From contig JABACO010000001.1 of assembly GCA_013339895.1 (NCBI GenBank), positions 23,261,253 through 23,325,252 on the forward strand: a stretch of DNA of 64,000 nt. Reading direction: 5' to 3'. Within the stretch, counting starts at the first letter, position 1. Each line of letters opens with the position of its first letter. Shown in pieces: positions 1 to 13,421 of the stretch. The DNA comes from Ephydatia muelleri (lineage: Eukaryota; Porifera; Demospongiae; Spongillida; Spongillidae). The position numbers were made by a program, and so were the translations under genes. The notes beneath the pieces are model-generated. The model had not been told where the DNA came from, searched no databases, and saw nothing but the letters and a program-made list of their open reading frames with translations.

Positions 1-1445
1 CAAAAGAACAATCCTATGAGGTAACTGTGTGTACAAAGAACCAACCCTATGGGGATCGGATGCACAAATAGAGGACCAATCCTATGAGCACACAATGCCC
101 GTAAAGTGGTCCAATCCTACGGGATGCTGTATGGAGCGGCACATACCTATGTACATGTGAGGGTTTTATGACATGTGGGAAGAACCATTTATACAGGTAA
201 CCTAGCCTGCACAAAATGGAATTGCAATAAGCAATGTTTTGGCAACAATGCAGGGGAAGAGCTAAGAGAGTGATACAGAAGCTCTGTATATAAAACACAG
301 TTAAATGGAGTCAATCCCTTGCATGTGACAAAGTGTGGTGTGAGAGTGTGTCATCATCATCAGACTGCATGGTTTATTGTGTGCCACATGTACTGGTGTG
401 GGTGTTTTGCATAAGAAGATGCCATACGATGGGGTACAGGTTTGTATACGAACAATTCAAGTGTGTGCACAAGTGTATAAGGCCAGCATGAGTGCATGTT
501 CATATACAGATCATGCACTACCACTTCTGGGTACAAGTTATTTTATTGCATGGCAATTCCATTTAATAAGTAATGAGCTATGTTTTGAAGTAAATTGACA
601 CAATGACCTTGCTATTTAAAAAACCTGATTTGGGTAGTAACTGTACTGGTGAATCTAAAATGGAGAATGAAACAACTAAAAACCCATGTTTGATCAACAT
701 ACTGTAGAGTATTTCATCATGTCAGTGTTCATCCAAGGGCAATGCACTATCAATATACAATGCCTAACATTAGTGATCTAACAAAAAGCTGAAAATGACT
801 TAACACGCAGTCCACAACATGACAGATTTGCATTATCGTTATAATTATAATGCAGATATTTTCATTGCAATCAGCCATAGACCTTAACATTTTCAGTATT
901 ACACCATATTGAAATGCAGTAACATTTTCCAATGTGCCATTTGAAGGGCCGGATTACAGACTGCTATCAACAGCATCAGCAGCATAAGACCAGTAGCAGT
1001 TGTAGTTTAATGAATAGTGAAAAATAGATTGCTGAGAGCCTTTAAACAGGGCCTTAATTGCCATCAGGTTAAAAGTGATTGGTGACACAATCCTCTAATC
1101 TAAGGGATTTTGCCAAGTGATGTGACCCTTCCATAGTAGCAGTTGATGGATTGCATCTAACTCTTTTATATCTATATGGACAACGTAATGCTATCTCAAT
1201 GATCATTTTACCATGCAGATGTAAATTTAATGATAGAGGAGTATGAAGAGTTCAAAATTAACACACAATGAGTGAAACAACAATGTCATGACAGCTACAT
1301 GTACATTATATTTGTAGTGCAGATACAGATCTGTATCTCCATTCATCGACATTTCTCCATGACAAAAATGTATGGACTCCATCATCATATCCAATAGTTG
1401 CTATACACAATGTCAAATGATTTAACTCTTAATCATGGTACGAAC
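1..1445. other. Left edge, no gene recognised
   Basis: No exon recognised here. Because the gene A Death exon ends at 1446 with a splice donor on the minus strand, this stretch is best read as its following intron. In gene B the next exon lies 2.5 kb further on, so the gene A NACHT exon is expected outside the window. Confidence 0.5.
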
Positions 1446-1721
1446 CTTGATACAGGGGACAGTATTGCTCTCTTATTCCTTCAGCCAAAGCATGGAGGCC
1501 AATTGATTTAAGAGCATCAATGAGCTTCCTCCAGGAACACGTTTTGTCTGAACTCAACCAAACTGACACCATAGCAAATTTGCAGTCTCCCACCTGACCA
1601 CGATTATTAACACAAATTTCTTGCAACACAGTAAGACTTATATCCAATTGGACCCCTAGTGACTTCCAATCCACCACTTCGTTCAAAGTACGGAGTATAT
1701 TCTTAGGAGTGAAAGTGTCAT
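1446..1721 (-). CDS. NLR gene A, exon 2: Death-fold domain
   Basis: A 276-nt exon bounded by an acceptor (...ccattaacag before 1721) and a donor (GTTCGT after 1446), phase 1 at both ends. It encodes about 92 residues with the pattern DWKSLGVQL, a short helix, NNRGQVGDCK, a WL pair, SWRKLIDALKSIG and LAEGI, typical of the Death-domain superfamily (six-helix adaptor domain for homotypic assembly). The gene B exon at 21,960-22,235 has exactly the same length, phases and fold pattern, which supports both calls. The next exon (NACHT expected) is off the window, so the gene is partial here. The choice of Death over CARD or DED is by sequence feel only. Confidence 0.8.
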
Positions 1722-2089
1722 CTGTTAATGGAGAGTAAAGAAATGATCACACTTTCCTGTATCAGTAATGTTTTTAAAAACATTATAGGCACATAATTTA
1801 GTTTGTATTAGATATCCAGTATCAAGTTTAGTTGAATATAATTGTAATGCCAGAAGCATAATAAAATCATGACCATCCACAGAAAACCATGATCCTTGAG
1901 TATACGCATAAAAAGATATCAATTATAAACATGTAACTGTAAGGCTGACCAAACCTTATACATGTTTATCTAATTCCAAAAGGTACTTCCAAATATCTCT
2001 CTGCATATGCTCTAGCACGCGAAAAAGAAAAAATCGAATACCGGCAAATGATCCTTTAAGTTGAACGGTACCAGTATAAATAATGATTT

Positions 2090-2302
2090 GGGATCATTTT
2101 CTCGAAACGGGACCTAACACATACATTATAAAATTACCAGTACGCGCAAAAGAAATGTAACGCTTGCGTTCAAATGAATGGCTAATCAAAAATTCTGAGC
2201 CTTACAACTCCATTACAGATATTCCGGCGTAAGAAGGAATATAAAGAGGACATTTCAGACAGAAAAAACATGCGCTAGGTCCCTTTTCGAGGAAACGATC
2301 CC
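2090..2302. mobile_element. MITE family 3, copy 1
   Basis: A 213-bp element with inverted ends: the left end starts GGGATCATTTTCTCGAAAC and continues GGGACCTAAC; the right end is the near-perfect reverse complement. It is flanked by ATTT on both sides (2086-2089 and 2303-2306), a 4-bp target duplication. It lies in intron 1 of NLR gene A. A related copy in opposite orientation lies at about 13,182-13,421 in an intron of gene B. It has no coding capacity. Confidence 0.8.
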
Positions 2303-2370
2303 ATTTTAAGAGTCTCCTTGACTGCACTAAACGGTGCATAGGTATGCAGCAATGACAACAGACTCCGTAC

Positions 2371-2458
2371 CTTCACTGTGCTGTCCTGACGGTCCAGGGT
2401 TGGTTTCTACATCTCCAGATAGTAATAACAGCAGTTTCTTGATCAGTATAAATGACAT
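2371..2458 (-). CDS. NLR gene A, exon 1: hydrophobic leader with 2A-like motif
   Basis: An 88-nt coding segment from ATG at 2458 to a donor after 2371 (GTACGG), ending in phase 1. It encodes a 29-residue start: a short leader MSFILIKKLLLLL, then SGDVETNPGP and SGQHSE. The last part fits the 2A ribosome-skipping consensus D-x-E-x-N-P-G-P, where the final Gly-Pro bond is not formed. The ATG is chosen because the gene B copy has a methionine at the same place and the same 88-nt length; the frame also stays open upstream. In sea urchin NLR proteins similar N-terminal 2A-like leaders have been shown to act both as skipping sites and as signal sequences. The joined product would read on into the Death exon at 1721. 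Confidence 0.8.
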
Positions 2459-5400
2459 TACCACTAGCGCCAGTGCAAACCGTTCAGCCCGTGCGCACAA
2501 ATGACTTGCATGATGCAAACCCTGAAGGGGGAAAAAGAACTGGTTTAAAGACATGTGGTTCATTATTGCCAGATGGACGTACGTGTGGCAGGTTGGGTTG
2601 TAGAGGACCAAGTCCAATGGTATTATAGATATATAAGTCCAAACTATGTGAGCAATAGGGTGTGTTTTCGTCCATACATTTGAGGTCGCCTGTACTCGAC
2701 ATTTCGGAGACCCTCCATCTCGAGGTTTGCTTCGCGCTGACTGTTGTTCGCCTCTCGTCGTCACAACACACGTTTCTTCGGCTAATAAACGTTCCAATTC
2801 GAGCGCTGTAAGTCGGAAGATCGACTCCCATGTTGTCAACAATCGGCCCACTCGTTCACATCCGCCCCCGACCGCAATAATTTTAGGTGTGCCGAAAACA
2901 CATCAGTGCATTCCAAATGTGAATGTAGTTTCCCGTCTTTCGCCCGCGTCATTATAGACCACCTGCGCAATGTCATAATGTCACCGTCATGTCCATTATC
3001 AGTACTATTACTTTACTTTTTTTTTTTGCTTGCCCGCGTAAATCATACAGAGACTACATGTATATCTATGCGTCAATAATGCGCTATGCGTCATTCGTTC
3101 CAGCGCACTCAGCGCAGAAACTGTGTATACGATGATTGCTGCCATACAGCAGTGACAAATTCTATTCGCCGAAGAGTGCCTAAATCCATCTCAGTGTATG
3201 AAAAAGTAAGCAGATGGCAACTTTTAATTAATAATGTTAATAATAACCTATAAACTCGATCTGTGCTCTTTACTTAGCCGCCCGACGCTGGCGTTGTATA
3301 TAGCAACGCTGCATGGCTCTAACACAGTTTAATAGTAATGGGAATGCCATTGTATGATACTAAAAGATGTCCAGATCGTTAAGTATATGAATACAACTGA
3401 TATATAATTATATCACACATCGATTAAAGGTAGCATAAATCTACTTTGTATTATATTGTACAGTTAATTTCTACAACATTCAATGGTAGCAATCAAGACC
3501 ATCAAAATCCATGCATCATATGCGGACCCAAATAAACACTGTCGCGTGACCTCTTACAGACAATTAAGATTGTAAGTTGGTACACTAAAGATGACATACT
3601 GTACATAAGCAGATAAATAATTTAGTCTTCAAGAAGCTCTCTACTTTTTTAAGAGGGCGAGCCACTTTAGATAAGGATCAGTTGTGTGTTTCTTCGCCCA
3701 ATGCACCTCAGACTTCAACAGCTACAGTATACAATACCTCATTTTCAGTTCTACCTCGTTTTGCATTCACGCCTGATGACGTGATATTCTTAATGTAAAT
3801 AATGGATAATAGCGCCCGTATGGGATTGAAAGAAATACATATGTAGCTACATCCCCAGGCCTGATTTGTATATTGCAATTACGAGGGCAGGATTTTTCGG
3901 CCCCTTACTTTGGCCTGGAGGCGTATGTGTCTTACTGTAAAATTACACATTTGCGAAATTATTAATGGGATGAAGGAAGGGCAAAGTGCTTCATTTTCAT
4001 GCACGTTACAGTAGGTTGGCTGTATGTATCGAGCATACTCCATCTCCGTGTTAACATGATACATCTGCAGCACAAGATAGCGCCTACTTGCCTAACGTTT
4101 AATATATACACCACAGTGTACTTCCATAATGTAACTAATAATAATACATGTTGGAAAACGAATTAATTTGGGCTGAGCTCTGCACGCAATTAAATTATGG
4201 AAAATCATTCCCAGATCACTGAAAAAAGATCGGTTTAGAAATTATTTTAAATTGTCCAGTTGCAGCTTTTTTTTCACCATATAGAACTCAATAGTATATC
4301 TAATACCTTCGCTACCTCGCAACGACAATTCTGTCTATTCTTTTGTATACATGCACATAGTTCTGTGCATATTATATGCATTATTGAGCAGTGTGGCTGT
4401 GTACTAATACAACAGCTCTATGGAGAAAATGGTCTATTAGTTGTAGGATTGGAAATGCAAAAACAAGCATGGTTCCTTATATCTTTCTGCTTGAAGTTCC
4501 AATGCTCATAGAAGTTTTGTGGCAAACCACAGTCATGAGTTAATTCTGACGTCTCAATGAATAAACACTCAGTTCACATTTATGTATTCATGCTAAGAAA
4601 ACTGTTAGGCGATTCTCAGCCTTGTTATGGAGTACAATACCATCACTACATAAGAGGATGTGAGACATAGCAGCTGGTGTTTGATTCAAATCTCCAGGTA
4701 CATTCCAGGTCGTATACTTTTGGCCATTTCCCACAACCTTCGTTTACTGTCCTCTAAGAAGTGATTATTCCTAGGTGGGGGAAACAAATGATCTCACAAC
4801 ATACTTGTCTGTTTTTTTCCTCCATACACATCAATGGCACCCTCCCAATGTTCAGTGTGACAGCATGCATGCAGAGAACAGAAAGACATGAGCTAGGGGC
4901 ACAACAGTGCCCACTGATGGATTTATCTGGCTTTTATTTATCATGAGTGGGAACTGTTAACACTGTATACCTGGCCATATGTTATTTATCATTGCCAGAA
5001 TAATGAGCATGCATTGCATTGCTATTACAGAGTGGAATCTCTCCTGTCTTCCTTTGCCATAAATCATATAAATCCTATTGGGTCAGTAATGCTTCCATAT
5101 CCAAAGCTTTAATTAGTTACAATGGGAAACCAAGCAATAACTTTCAGTAATTAAATGGATACTAGTTTCTTTGGCTGGAGCTAATTACAGACTCATCACT
5201 AGTAAGATGTGATATGCTAAATAATGCACATCAATGCACTATCCATTTTTGCACCGAGCTTACATCAATCATACATGTAACATTGTCAACATGACTTACC
5301 ATTCACCACCAACAACATTCCACAGCCTGCATGTGAAAGAGATGTACATGACAATAAAAGATGCCATGCCATTTCACTTCACATGCAGTGAGTGTTATTC

Positions 5401-6601
5401 TAGCATGTGAAGTAATTAGATCACATAAGATTTCGATCACCTGATATGGGCATTGACATATGTGGTTTACACGTGTACGTAAAAAAACATTAGATACATG
5501 TAAGTGCCATCCACATTGTCAATACATGGTCATAACTGAGCTTCTGAGTCAATGAGTAAGGGAATCGATAACGTCAACATGCAGGAAGCCTTGAACACTT
5601 TTCAGTACTGTTGCAATGTGTATTGCAAAATTTGAATTCGATTCCTGAATTCACATGTATTACAAGTCATATGCACAGTAACTGACAACGGCATAAATGC
5701 ACTTACAAATCGTCTGTAAGGTTATATGGATATGATTTACACACAGGACATATGGAGGCACTGATCAACATGATTTATATATGTAAGAATACTGTTAGCC
5801 TCAACATCATGATTTGGAAGACAATTCCATATTACAATTAACACAATGACTCAAATATCCTGAATGGTAAGAAACAGGTGTTATAGTGTGCACGGGTGAC
5901 TATGAGTATTGTATTACGAGGTACATTTGATGAAAAATTCAGTAAAAAAGGTTAAATAGGGTGATAATTCATTCATAACAAGAACAGCTTATTGGTACTG
6001 CAGTGATTCCAATATTAAATGGTGTAAACAACAAATATATGGTGCAATTGCTGCATACAAATAAGCATCTGTTGTGTTGATTCACATAGGATCTGGCAGC
6101 AGTGGATCCGGTTTCTAGGTAGAAGTACATGTACAATGGTGGTGTGGCTGGAAAGGGCCACCCTTCCTGTCCAGCAAGTTAGCTTTCCCACTGGAAGATT
6201 TGTATTTCCAAATAAAGCCCAGTGACAGGTGTTATGTTTAAAGCATCTGCTAAACAATGCCCATCATAATTTGGTTGCTGGGCAACAGAATACTCTGCTA
6301 CAGGTTTTGTTCCACCACCTGATGAAAGCTGTTGTGAGCTTTCAAACATACAAATTAGGCATCTCTGACCTACAAGCACTGTTTTCAAATGAAACAAGTA
6401 AATCAGAGAGTTACATATGCATACACCAGCTGAATGATAATAGATAATGTTCATTCCCTGGTTATATAAAGACAACACAACACCTGCACATAATGTATTA
6501 TGCATCCAGCAACCTTAATAGATGCACGCCAACACTACACACAAAATGCATATTCACCATAAACACCCATACACAGACAAATATACATACAGTGAACTGA
6601 C
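2459..6601. other. Intergenic stretch between NLR genes A and B
   Basis: Upstream of the gene A start, sequence similar to the region upstream of gene B continues for a few dozen bases (shared CARAE-coding stretch), suggesting duplicated 5' regions. No promoter motif could be assigned. The rest is AT-rich with only short open frames. A possible last coding exon or 3' UTR of gene B may lie between 6,178 and 6,382, where an acceptor-like ...gaaaacag occurs, but it is not firm. Confidence 0.4.
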
Positions 6602-6682
6602 CAAAGCATCTCCAGAGGACACTGATCGATGATCAATATCATGGATTCTGTGCTATCATCTCCAAGGTTGTTGTTCATAAGG
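6602..6682 (-). CDS. NLR gene B, LRR exon 7
   Basis: An 81-nt exon between an acceptor (...attatgcag) and a donor (GTCAGT), entering and leaving in the same phase as the other LRR exons of this gene (two bases carried over). It encodes one leucine-rich repeat, LMNNNLGDDSTESMIL and so on, of the ribonuclease-inhibitor type (LxxNxLGDxG). It is the most distal repeat I can support. Any later exon carrying the stop codon was not identified with confidence. Confidence 0.65.
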
Positions 6683-8434
6683 CTGCATAATGAACGCAAG
6701 AAATAAGATTTTGTGAGCACTTGGGGACCCTCTAGTGATCCTATGATTTAAAGGTGCGTTCTTTAATTGGCGGGATAGTACAACCACAGAAGGAGAATAA
6801 TCTAACGCACAGACTGTTCAAGAAAAGCTGTCTTTTTAAGGACAGTCTAGTGAGAGTAAATACTATTGCGCAAGCCCCATCGCTAGCCATGCAATGGGAG
6901 ACCTGGGATTCCGTTACACATTAACACATTTGTTCGTGTATGTCTAATAAGCATAAGCATTTTGTGTCAAATAGGACAAATTCTTCAACTACATGTAATA
7001 CAGGATGTGAAATCACAGATAGAAACATACCAAGTTTAATGGATCATCTCTTGACTCAGAAATTTCCTTCAAAATTCAAAATTTGGTACTGTACTTTTAA
7101 ATGTATACATTTTTTACTTAACTGATTGAAATGAAAGAAAATGATGCAATTACGATCTTAGAAGACTGTTTAATACACATTGTAAGACAGATAAGGTATT
7201 AGTAGTTGCAATACATGTTCTGCATCAAAGGGTTCATTGATAATGCACAATGAAGTTATAGAGCCAAGCAAAGTTGTGCTTTTGAAGTAGGTGGTAATTT
7301 CTTGGCTGAGCTTCATGTACATGTATGCACATGAAGCTTACATGTATGTAAATGATTATATCCAAAGAAGTGACACACATATCATACCTCGTAAGGGCTG
7401 AATATTACTACTCTTTCATAACAACAAATTTGGATTCCATTCCATACCTTCAAACCGCATTCCCAAAAGAACACATTGTTCCCCCATCTTAGAGTTGTAT
7501 ACATGCTCCTACCTTTAGTCTTTTCATTGTTGGAGATTTTAAAATAATGACTTAACATTTATACAATAAACAGCACTTAGACAAAGCAGAATTTGTTACA
7601 TACAATGCCAAGCACATCATGAACATCTTCTTTCATTTCAAACAGGAGTTCATGAGTCAATTAAAAAAATTTGTTCCCATTTGTGGTTAAACTTATCACA
7701 TGTTGCAATACTTGTAAAAGTTTAGCATACAAAATGGTTATGCTGAGGCGTACTAAACTGAGACTATGCTGTCATGACTTTATCTCGTTCAGGAAAAGTT
7801 ACTACTCTGAGGTGCTAAATTGAAGGAACAGTGCATGCACCTAAGGGATATGATGGATCAGAAATTCAATTTACAAATTAAAACTGTACTTTATACACAA
7901 TTGAGTGTTGCTACAAGCTTGGACCATCACAGCAGTATTGTCTCTTAAGCCACCAAATCTTTAAACGTTCTTATCAATATTGCAGAAAAAGGTCACTCAG
8001 TGACTGGCTACAGTGTTGCACAGTGTGTTGCGGGTGAAGACCTGAAGGTACTAGCTACATATGGTATTGGCTCATGGAAGTGAGGCGCATTGCTTCCTAT
8101 GAAGCATTTGTATTGTATGGGCAACGTGAAATGGTAACAAACTGTGCTCCATTCATTTGGGATGTGGTAACCACGGCACAAGTCATACTGCCACAAGTTG
8201 ATAGCGTTGGGCATAATGCTAAAACATCATACAGCAAGAAAGGAGGTTTTGAAGTAGCCAAAAAACAAAGCCAATCAGCCTTACTGCATCCTTCGCTTCT
8301 ATAAATATAGTAACAACCAGTTCAACACTTGACATTTCTTCGTTCAATGGTTAATCTTACTATGAAAATCACATCCCCAACTTCCCCTTTTTATGTATTA
8401 TAACAACCCTTGAAAAGACACATGAGCCACTTAC
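6683..8434. other. Intron of NLR gene B
   Basis: AT-rich, no exon or repeat recognised between LRR exons 7 and 6. Confidence 0.5.
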
Positions 8435-8518
8435 TAGATCTCTCTTAAGTTTCTGAGATGTTCAGCAGCAGAAGCTAATGTTTTTATTCCTTCATCACCA
8501 ATGTTACACCTTGATAGG
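8435..8518 (-). CDS. NLR gene B, LRR exon 6
   Basis: An 84-nt exon (28 residues) with acceptor ...attctaacag and donor GTAAGT, phase 2. It encodes one ribonuclease-inhibitor-type repeat, LSRCNIGDEGIKTLASAAE followed by HLRNLREI. There is no stop in the phase set by the other LRR exons; an in-frame TAG seen at the junction is removed by splicing. Confidence 0.75.
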
Positions 8519-11500
8519 CTGTTAGAATGAGCATACATAGCATACAAATCATGCACACACCATGGGTAACGGAATGGTGTTAGAGGTGGGAAGGTATGGG
8601 AGGACTATGAATGACAAATACAATCTCTTATACATATACATGTGTATGATTTAATGGAAAGTGTCACGGTATACAACATGAGTGTAAACAAGAATTTGAA
8701 ATGGAGTTTTGCATTATGATAGTGTATCTGTACAGGTGGGTGATGGAAGGAGATTTTAGGGATCATACAATTAAAGCATGAAAAGGGTATACAGATTTAC
8801 TAAAATGCAAATAAAGAATACTCTTCCTTGTGTATTTCTGATCGATTGTGTCTTTAGAACTTTACAATGCCAGGCAATCACTTCATTCCAGGCTGTGTCT
8901 TTTAATCCCTGAGTCTTTGTTTTGTGCTGTTTTCTGCACGTTTATGTAAGAAGACACCGATTATTGTTAGAGGAAAGTAATGAATTTTAAGTAAATTTTT
9001 GTGCATTGAATCATGTAGCAAGTGTGTGAATTATGTACGGTGTTTGTGTTTGTGCAATATAGTGTCTCTCCTGGCATCTCAAATTCATGCTGCCCCATCG
9101 TGGTAGCACATGTATCAGTCTAGTGCCATCTCAACATACTGGCAACTAATGTGTTTTTGTGCGAAATTGCGAACTTTGGCACAAAGGTGAGTTCAACAAG
9201 GATGCAGTTGATTGGTTTGTCAGCACATACAGACTCAAATACTATTTGAAGTCAGTGATACAAAATTAAAGGGGGCAATTTGTTTGAGTGCATGTGATGT
9301 GGAAACCTGCAGTCTCACAGCAAGCTTGGTGGCACCAAACAAGTTATCAGACTCTACCATTGTATAGTTGATAAAAACTGTGATAGTGCACCTGTATTGT
9401 TCTTTGGTCATTGTGCAGTATTTCAACTTCAACAGCGTAATTTAGGAAATGGGGGGAGAAGGAAGGGGGGGGGGGGGGGGAGGGGGGAGTCTATGCTACA
9501 CTTATTCCTGAGTATTGTAACCTATCAGAGTATTGTTTGTTTGGCAATACTTTTGAAAACATATTGAGCACTCACTTACATTTCGTAGCGGCTGATTACA
9601 ATGAAAACAGCATCAGCTACGGGAGGACTGATTTTGAATTTCAAAAATCATTTCAAATTGTACAGTTGTATGAGTTTGGTCACATGTTGTCAAATTTGAA
9701 GAGAAAACTTCTTTTGGATATATGCTGATACCCCGCAGAGGATTTTCTGTTCTAAGTGTGGTGGAAACATGTCCCAAAGGAGTGCAAGTTAAAATTATTG
9801 GTGTGGAATGATTTAGCACATCACTACGATGTACAGAAGCCGTAAACAGCTTTTTGTCACACGCAGAGCACTAAACCAAGCATCAGAATGGACATCTCTG
9901 AGCAATCTCGAAGACAGCTGTGCAAGAAAGTATTGGATGAACTAACTGTTAAGCAATCCTGTGAAGAATGAAGAATCCATGACAAACTGTGCTTTTGTGA
10001 TGAATAGGGGATAACGCACCATGGAGGGAGATTGACTCTGCAGTAGGCAGTTTTATTGATCAGCAGAACATATAGTGATCCGCCAGACAACCACAAAAGG
10101 TCAGGCTGAGACACATACAAGGAAGGAGTTCAATGCTTGCTCAGCTACCATGCACTGATGTGCAGAATGAGGCCCAGAAGATTGAGCTACCCATACTTGT
10201 CATTAGGTGATCTGGTCAATTCTCCTGACTAGTCTGGCTAGTTTATTGAAACCCTACAATTTGTCAAGGGGTTTTAATTGAAGGTTCAGGTGGAATAGCA
10301 GTCAAAACTTCAGTTCTGTGTGTGACCCAATCTGTTACTTTGAGAACATTGAATGTCAACTGAAGAGGTTGGATTACTTTAGTAGTGTACAGCTCAGATT
10401 AGGCATTCCAATTTTGCTAGTTCTAAGATCAAAACATCCAAATATGCAGTGTTTGTAAAGATCACAGTCAAGATGACACTTCTTCAAATTAGAGACATTG
10501 TTGCATCACTATCAGGAGGCACACGCTTTTCACTTACACTTGTTTCAAGCTTGCCTGCGACTAGAGCTGTCAAAGTTATAGACGTTTGTACCTAACAACA
10601 CAAATAATGGGGTGTAGAAATATAGAAGACTGCATGCATTTTGGTGTGGCCACTGCACTGCGATTCTCCATTGTCCCATGGATAAACCTTCTTTGTTGGC
10701 TAGGATTTCCATGAATCAAGAAGAATTCCTTTAGAAATTGAATCCAGTTTGCTAATTAAGTTTCATGCAGTAATTGTTATGCAATTATGACATAAGCAAG
10801 TAATTTATATTTCCTTATCGTTAGACAAATTTATTATCAATAATCAATTTGAAACAGTAAAAGGGTATCTACTCATTTAATGAGTATCCTGCCTTTTAAG
10901 CATTTGTAAATGACAGTAATAAATTCAATCTAGTCATTTCCATATTCAAGTCAAAATACAAATTACTTTTTTAGCACTTCAATAACGTGGTTAAATCTGT
11001 ACACAAATATTAATCAACTAATTCCATTGCAGAGTTATTGATGGTCAAACATTTTATATTCAGACATTGTAGTATGTGTAATTTGAAACAACATTACAAG
11101 TTGACAAAAAAATACACAAACGCGCACAAAGACATAAACAACTACGTGAATAGTTTATTTTCTTGTTGAAGGTGTTTGGGATTGAGTGTTAGCTCTAACC
11201 AATAACAAGCTGAGGCTATATATACTATCATGGAATTGCATTAATGGTAATTTATAGTCTACATTTCTTACTATTTCAACAGTTATTAATAAAATGATCG
11301 ATATGCACTAACATAACTACTTGTGAATGTTTATTTCATCATTGTGGAACACCCTACAGATTGACAATATTTTGGTATTTGGCAAGAGGGAACCAGATAC
11401 CTCACAACTGAGGTAAATATCCAAGGTTCAACGTTGTGGAATGCATTTGTAAGAGGAGAAATGTGCTGTCATGCAACCATTAGTCCCTCTCACCACACAC

Positions 11501-12517
11501 ACGCATACACCCACACACATACACACACCCCAAAAAATGTTAGGCAAAACCAAAATTTGCTTCGGGTGGACACATTGTTTCTGAAATATATGCAACAGTT
11601 GGTCACCTTTTATGTGTACCTTAAATTAATGGTTCCCCCTGATAAACAATTCTCCTTCAAATTTATATGGTCTTCCTAAAATATATCATCCTCATAAACC
11701 TTGAAAAATGCTGCTTTGTCCTCCACCTTCATTGTATAAGCAAAATGGTCCTCTCTTCTCTTATAGCAAAACTCTGCGTTTGCGTTGCACACATATGCAA
11801 TCAAAAAACATAACTTGGGTAATTACTATGGATGTGGAAAGCCATGAATGATACATCTCATAGTATAATATGACATATACAACACGCTAAATTATGCACA
11901 CAATACACATTCATACACTGTACAAAGATTAATGTGTTTGTTAATGGTGTAGTGCCTAACACATGGCTGGTGGAGCCTACCAGGCAACCCAGGCAACGGA
12001 CTGGCTTGATTTGTTGTCATTGGCTATAGTAACCCTCCCTGACCCAACCAGGCTCACCAGCATGCCTTTTGCCTGAATTGAGTTGTAGACCTTTCTTCCA
12101 GCTCTTCTGTTACTTTTAGAATGCATGCTGTCCACATGCAACTCACGTCATGTATGTACTTTTTTTTTTCTATAGGTGTGCTTATTACTACAGACTAAGG
12201 CTCTTATACCGCCCATTGAATACAACCTTGTACAATGACAACATGCTGACGATAATACTACAGGTACACTCAAATGGCACTTACCCTTCAAGTTTAATTA
12301 CCATAGAAAGTTATATGCATTGTGATTAGAAACATTACTTTGCTAACGTCTATGAAACAGTAACACCAACCTATTCGACTACTACTGTACATGAAGTGAA
12401 AACATATTTGCTCTCAGATGACACCTTCCTACATGCACATGTACATTACATAATTTTCTATGAGACACAATACAAATGTAATAGCGGTCCTTAACTAGAA
12501 CACTAAATGTTACCTAC
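8519..12517. other. Long intron of NLR gene B
   Basis: Four kilobases without a recognised exon. It contains a G-rich tract at about 9,451-9,488 and a short CA-rich stretch at about 11,495-11,530. Repeat exons could have been lost here: the alternating type A and type B pattern of exons 2-5 stops at 12,518. Confidence 0.45.
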
Positions 12518-12601
12518 TTCAGCTCTGTTATATTTGACAAAGAAGAACTTGCTGTACAAAGGGCTCTCATTCCATTAGGCCCAAGGTTATTTCCAGCTAG
12601 G
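12518..12601 (-). CDS. NLR gene B, LRR exon 5 (type B)
   Basis: An 84-nt exon, acceptor ...ctacttgcag, donor GTAGGT, phase 2. It encodes LAGNNLGPNGMRALCTASS followed by SLSNITELK, a clear ribonuclease-inhibitor-type leucine-rich repeat. It is closely similar to LRR exon 3 (15,577-15,657), and similarity continues into the upstream intron (both have accatccataaa and gcacagagtagaata-like stretches), which shows segmental duplication. Confidence 0.85.
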
Positions 12602-13181
12602 CTGCAAGTAGGATCACCATCCATAAAAATACAATCTATAAACATACAATGCACAGAGTAGAATACAAATGGCACACTACGCCATGTAGTTATAACACAC
12701 CACATAGTGGGGGATGGAGGTAACATACATGGATATCAATGAGTTGATACGATGTTGCCAATGTGTCATCAGCGACATCATTACTAGTCTAACATGTACA
12801 TAGTGGCAAGGTTGCCATAAACAGTCTGGGAGAGCAAGATAGTTACTATTTCGTACCCTTTACCCATCCCTCTCCCACCCAGCTGGTGGGTATAGGGGGA
12901 ACTGCTCAGCAAATTGTGACTAAAGTGGACAACCTGCACTGTGTTGCTTGCAAGTAAGTTAGTGTGGTGTTGGTAGCATATAGTACGAGTGCATTGTATG
13001 TGTGGCTAAGAGGTATTACATTCAGATGGAGAGCTGAAATTAGTAGTAGGAGTAGTAGTATAAGGTTGTAGGCTACACCCACTGTAATTAACTTGTGGTG
13101 TCATAAGCGTTCTAGTTCTATGTGTCCAAATCAATCACCTAGATGTGTCATGACTTTATGATACATCGCATAATTATACTA

Positions 13182-13421
13182 TGGGGTAGTGTTCGCAAAA
13201 GGGACCTAACACATGTTTTTCAAGATTTCAAATCTATTAATGTTCTATGATGTTTGAAATGTCCTCTACACACTGCTTCTTGAGCACTGAGAATCGGAGT
13301 ATCTGCCATGGAGTTGTAAGGCTCTGAATTTGTAATTAGCCATAGATTTCAATGCAGGTGTTACATTTATATTGCGCGTACAAATGCATGCGTTAGGTCC
13401 CTATTCGCGAAACAAACCGCC
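13182..13421. mobile_element. MITE family 3, copy 2
   Basis: About 240 bp, inverse orientation to the copy at 2,090-2,302. Shared pieces include AGGGACCTAACgcATG ends and an internal segment with GAGCCTTACAACTCCAT and AGAGGACATTTCA. The outer ends are less well conserved than in copy 1 and I could not define a target duplication. It lies in the intron between LRR exons 4 and 5 of gene B. Confidence 0.65.

Noticed and set aside
4640..4710. tRNA or tRNA-derived SINE because of gattcaaatct (B-box-like)
   Set aside because: No matching A-box or cloverleaf could be drawn.
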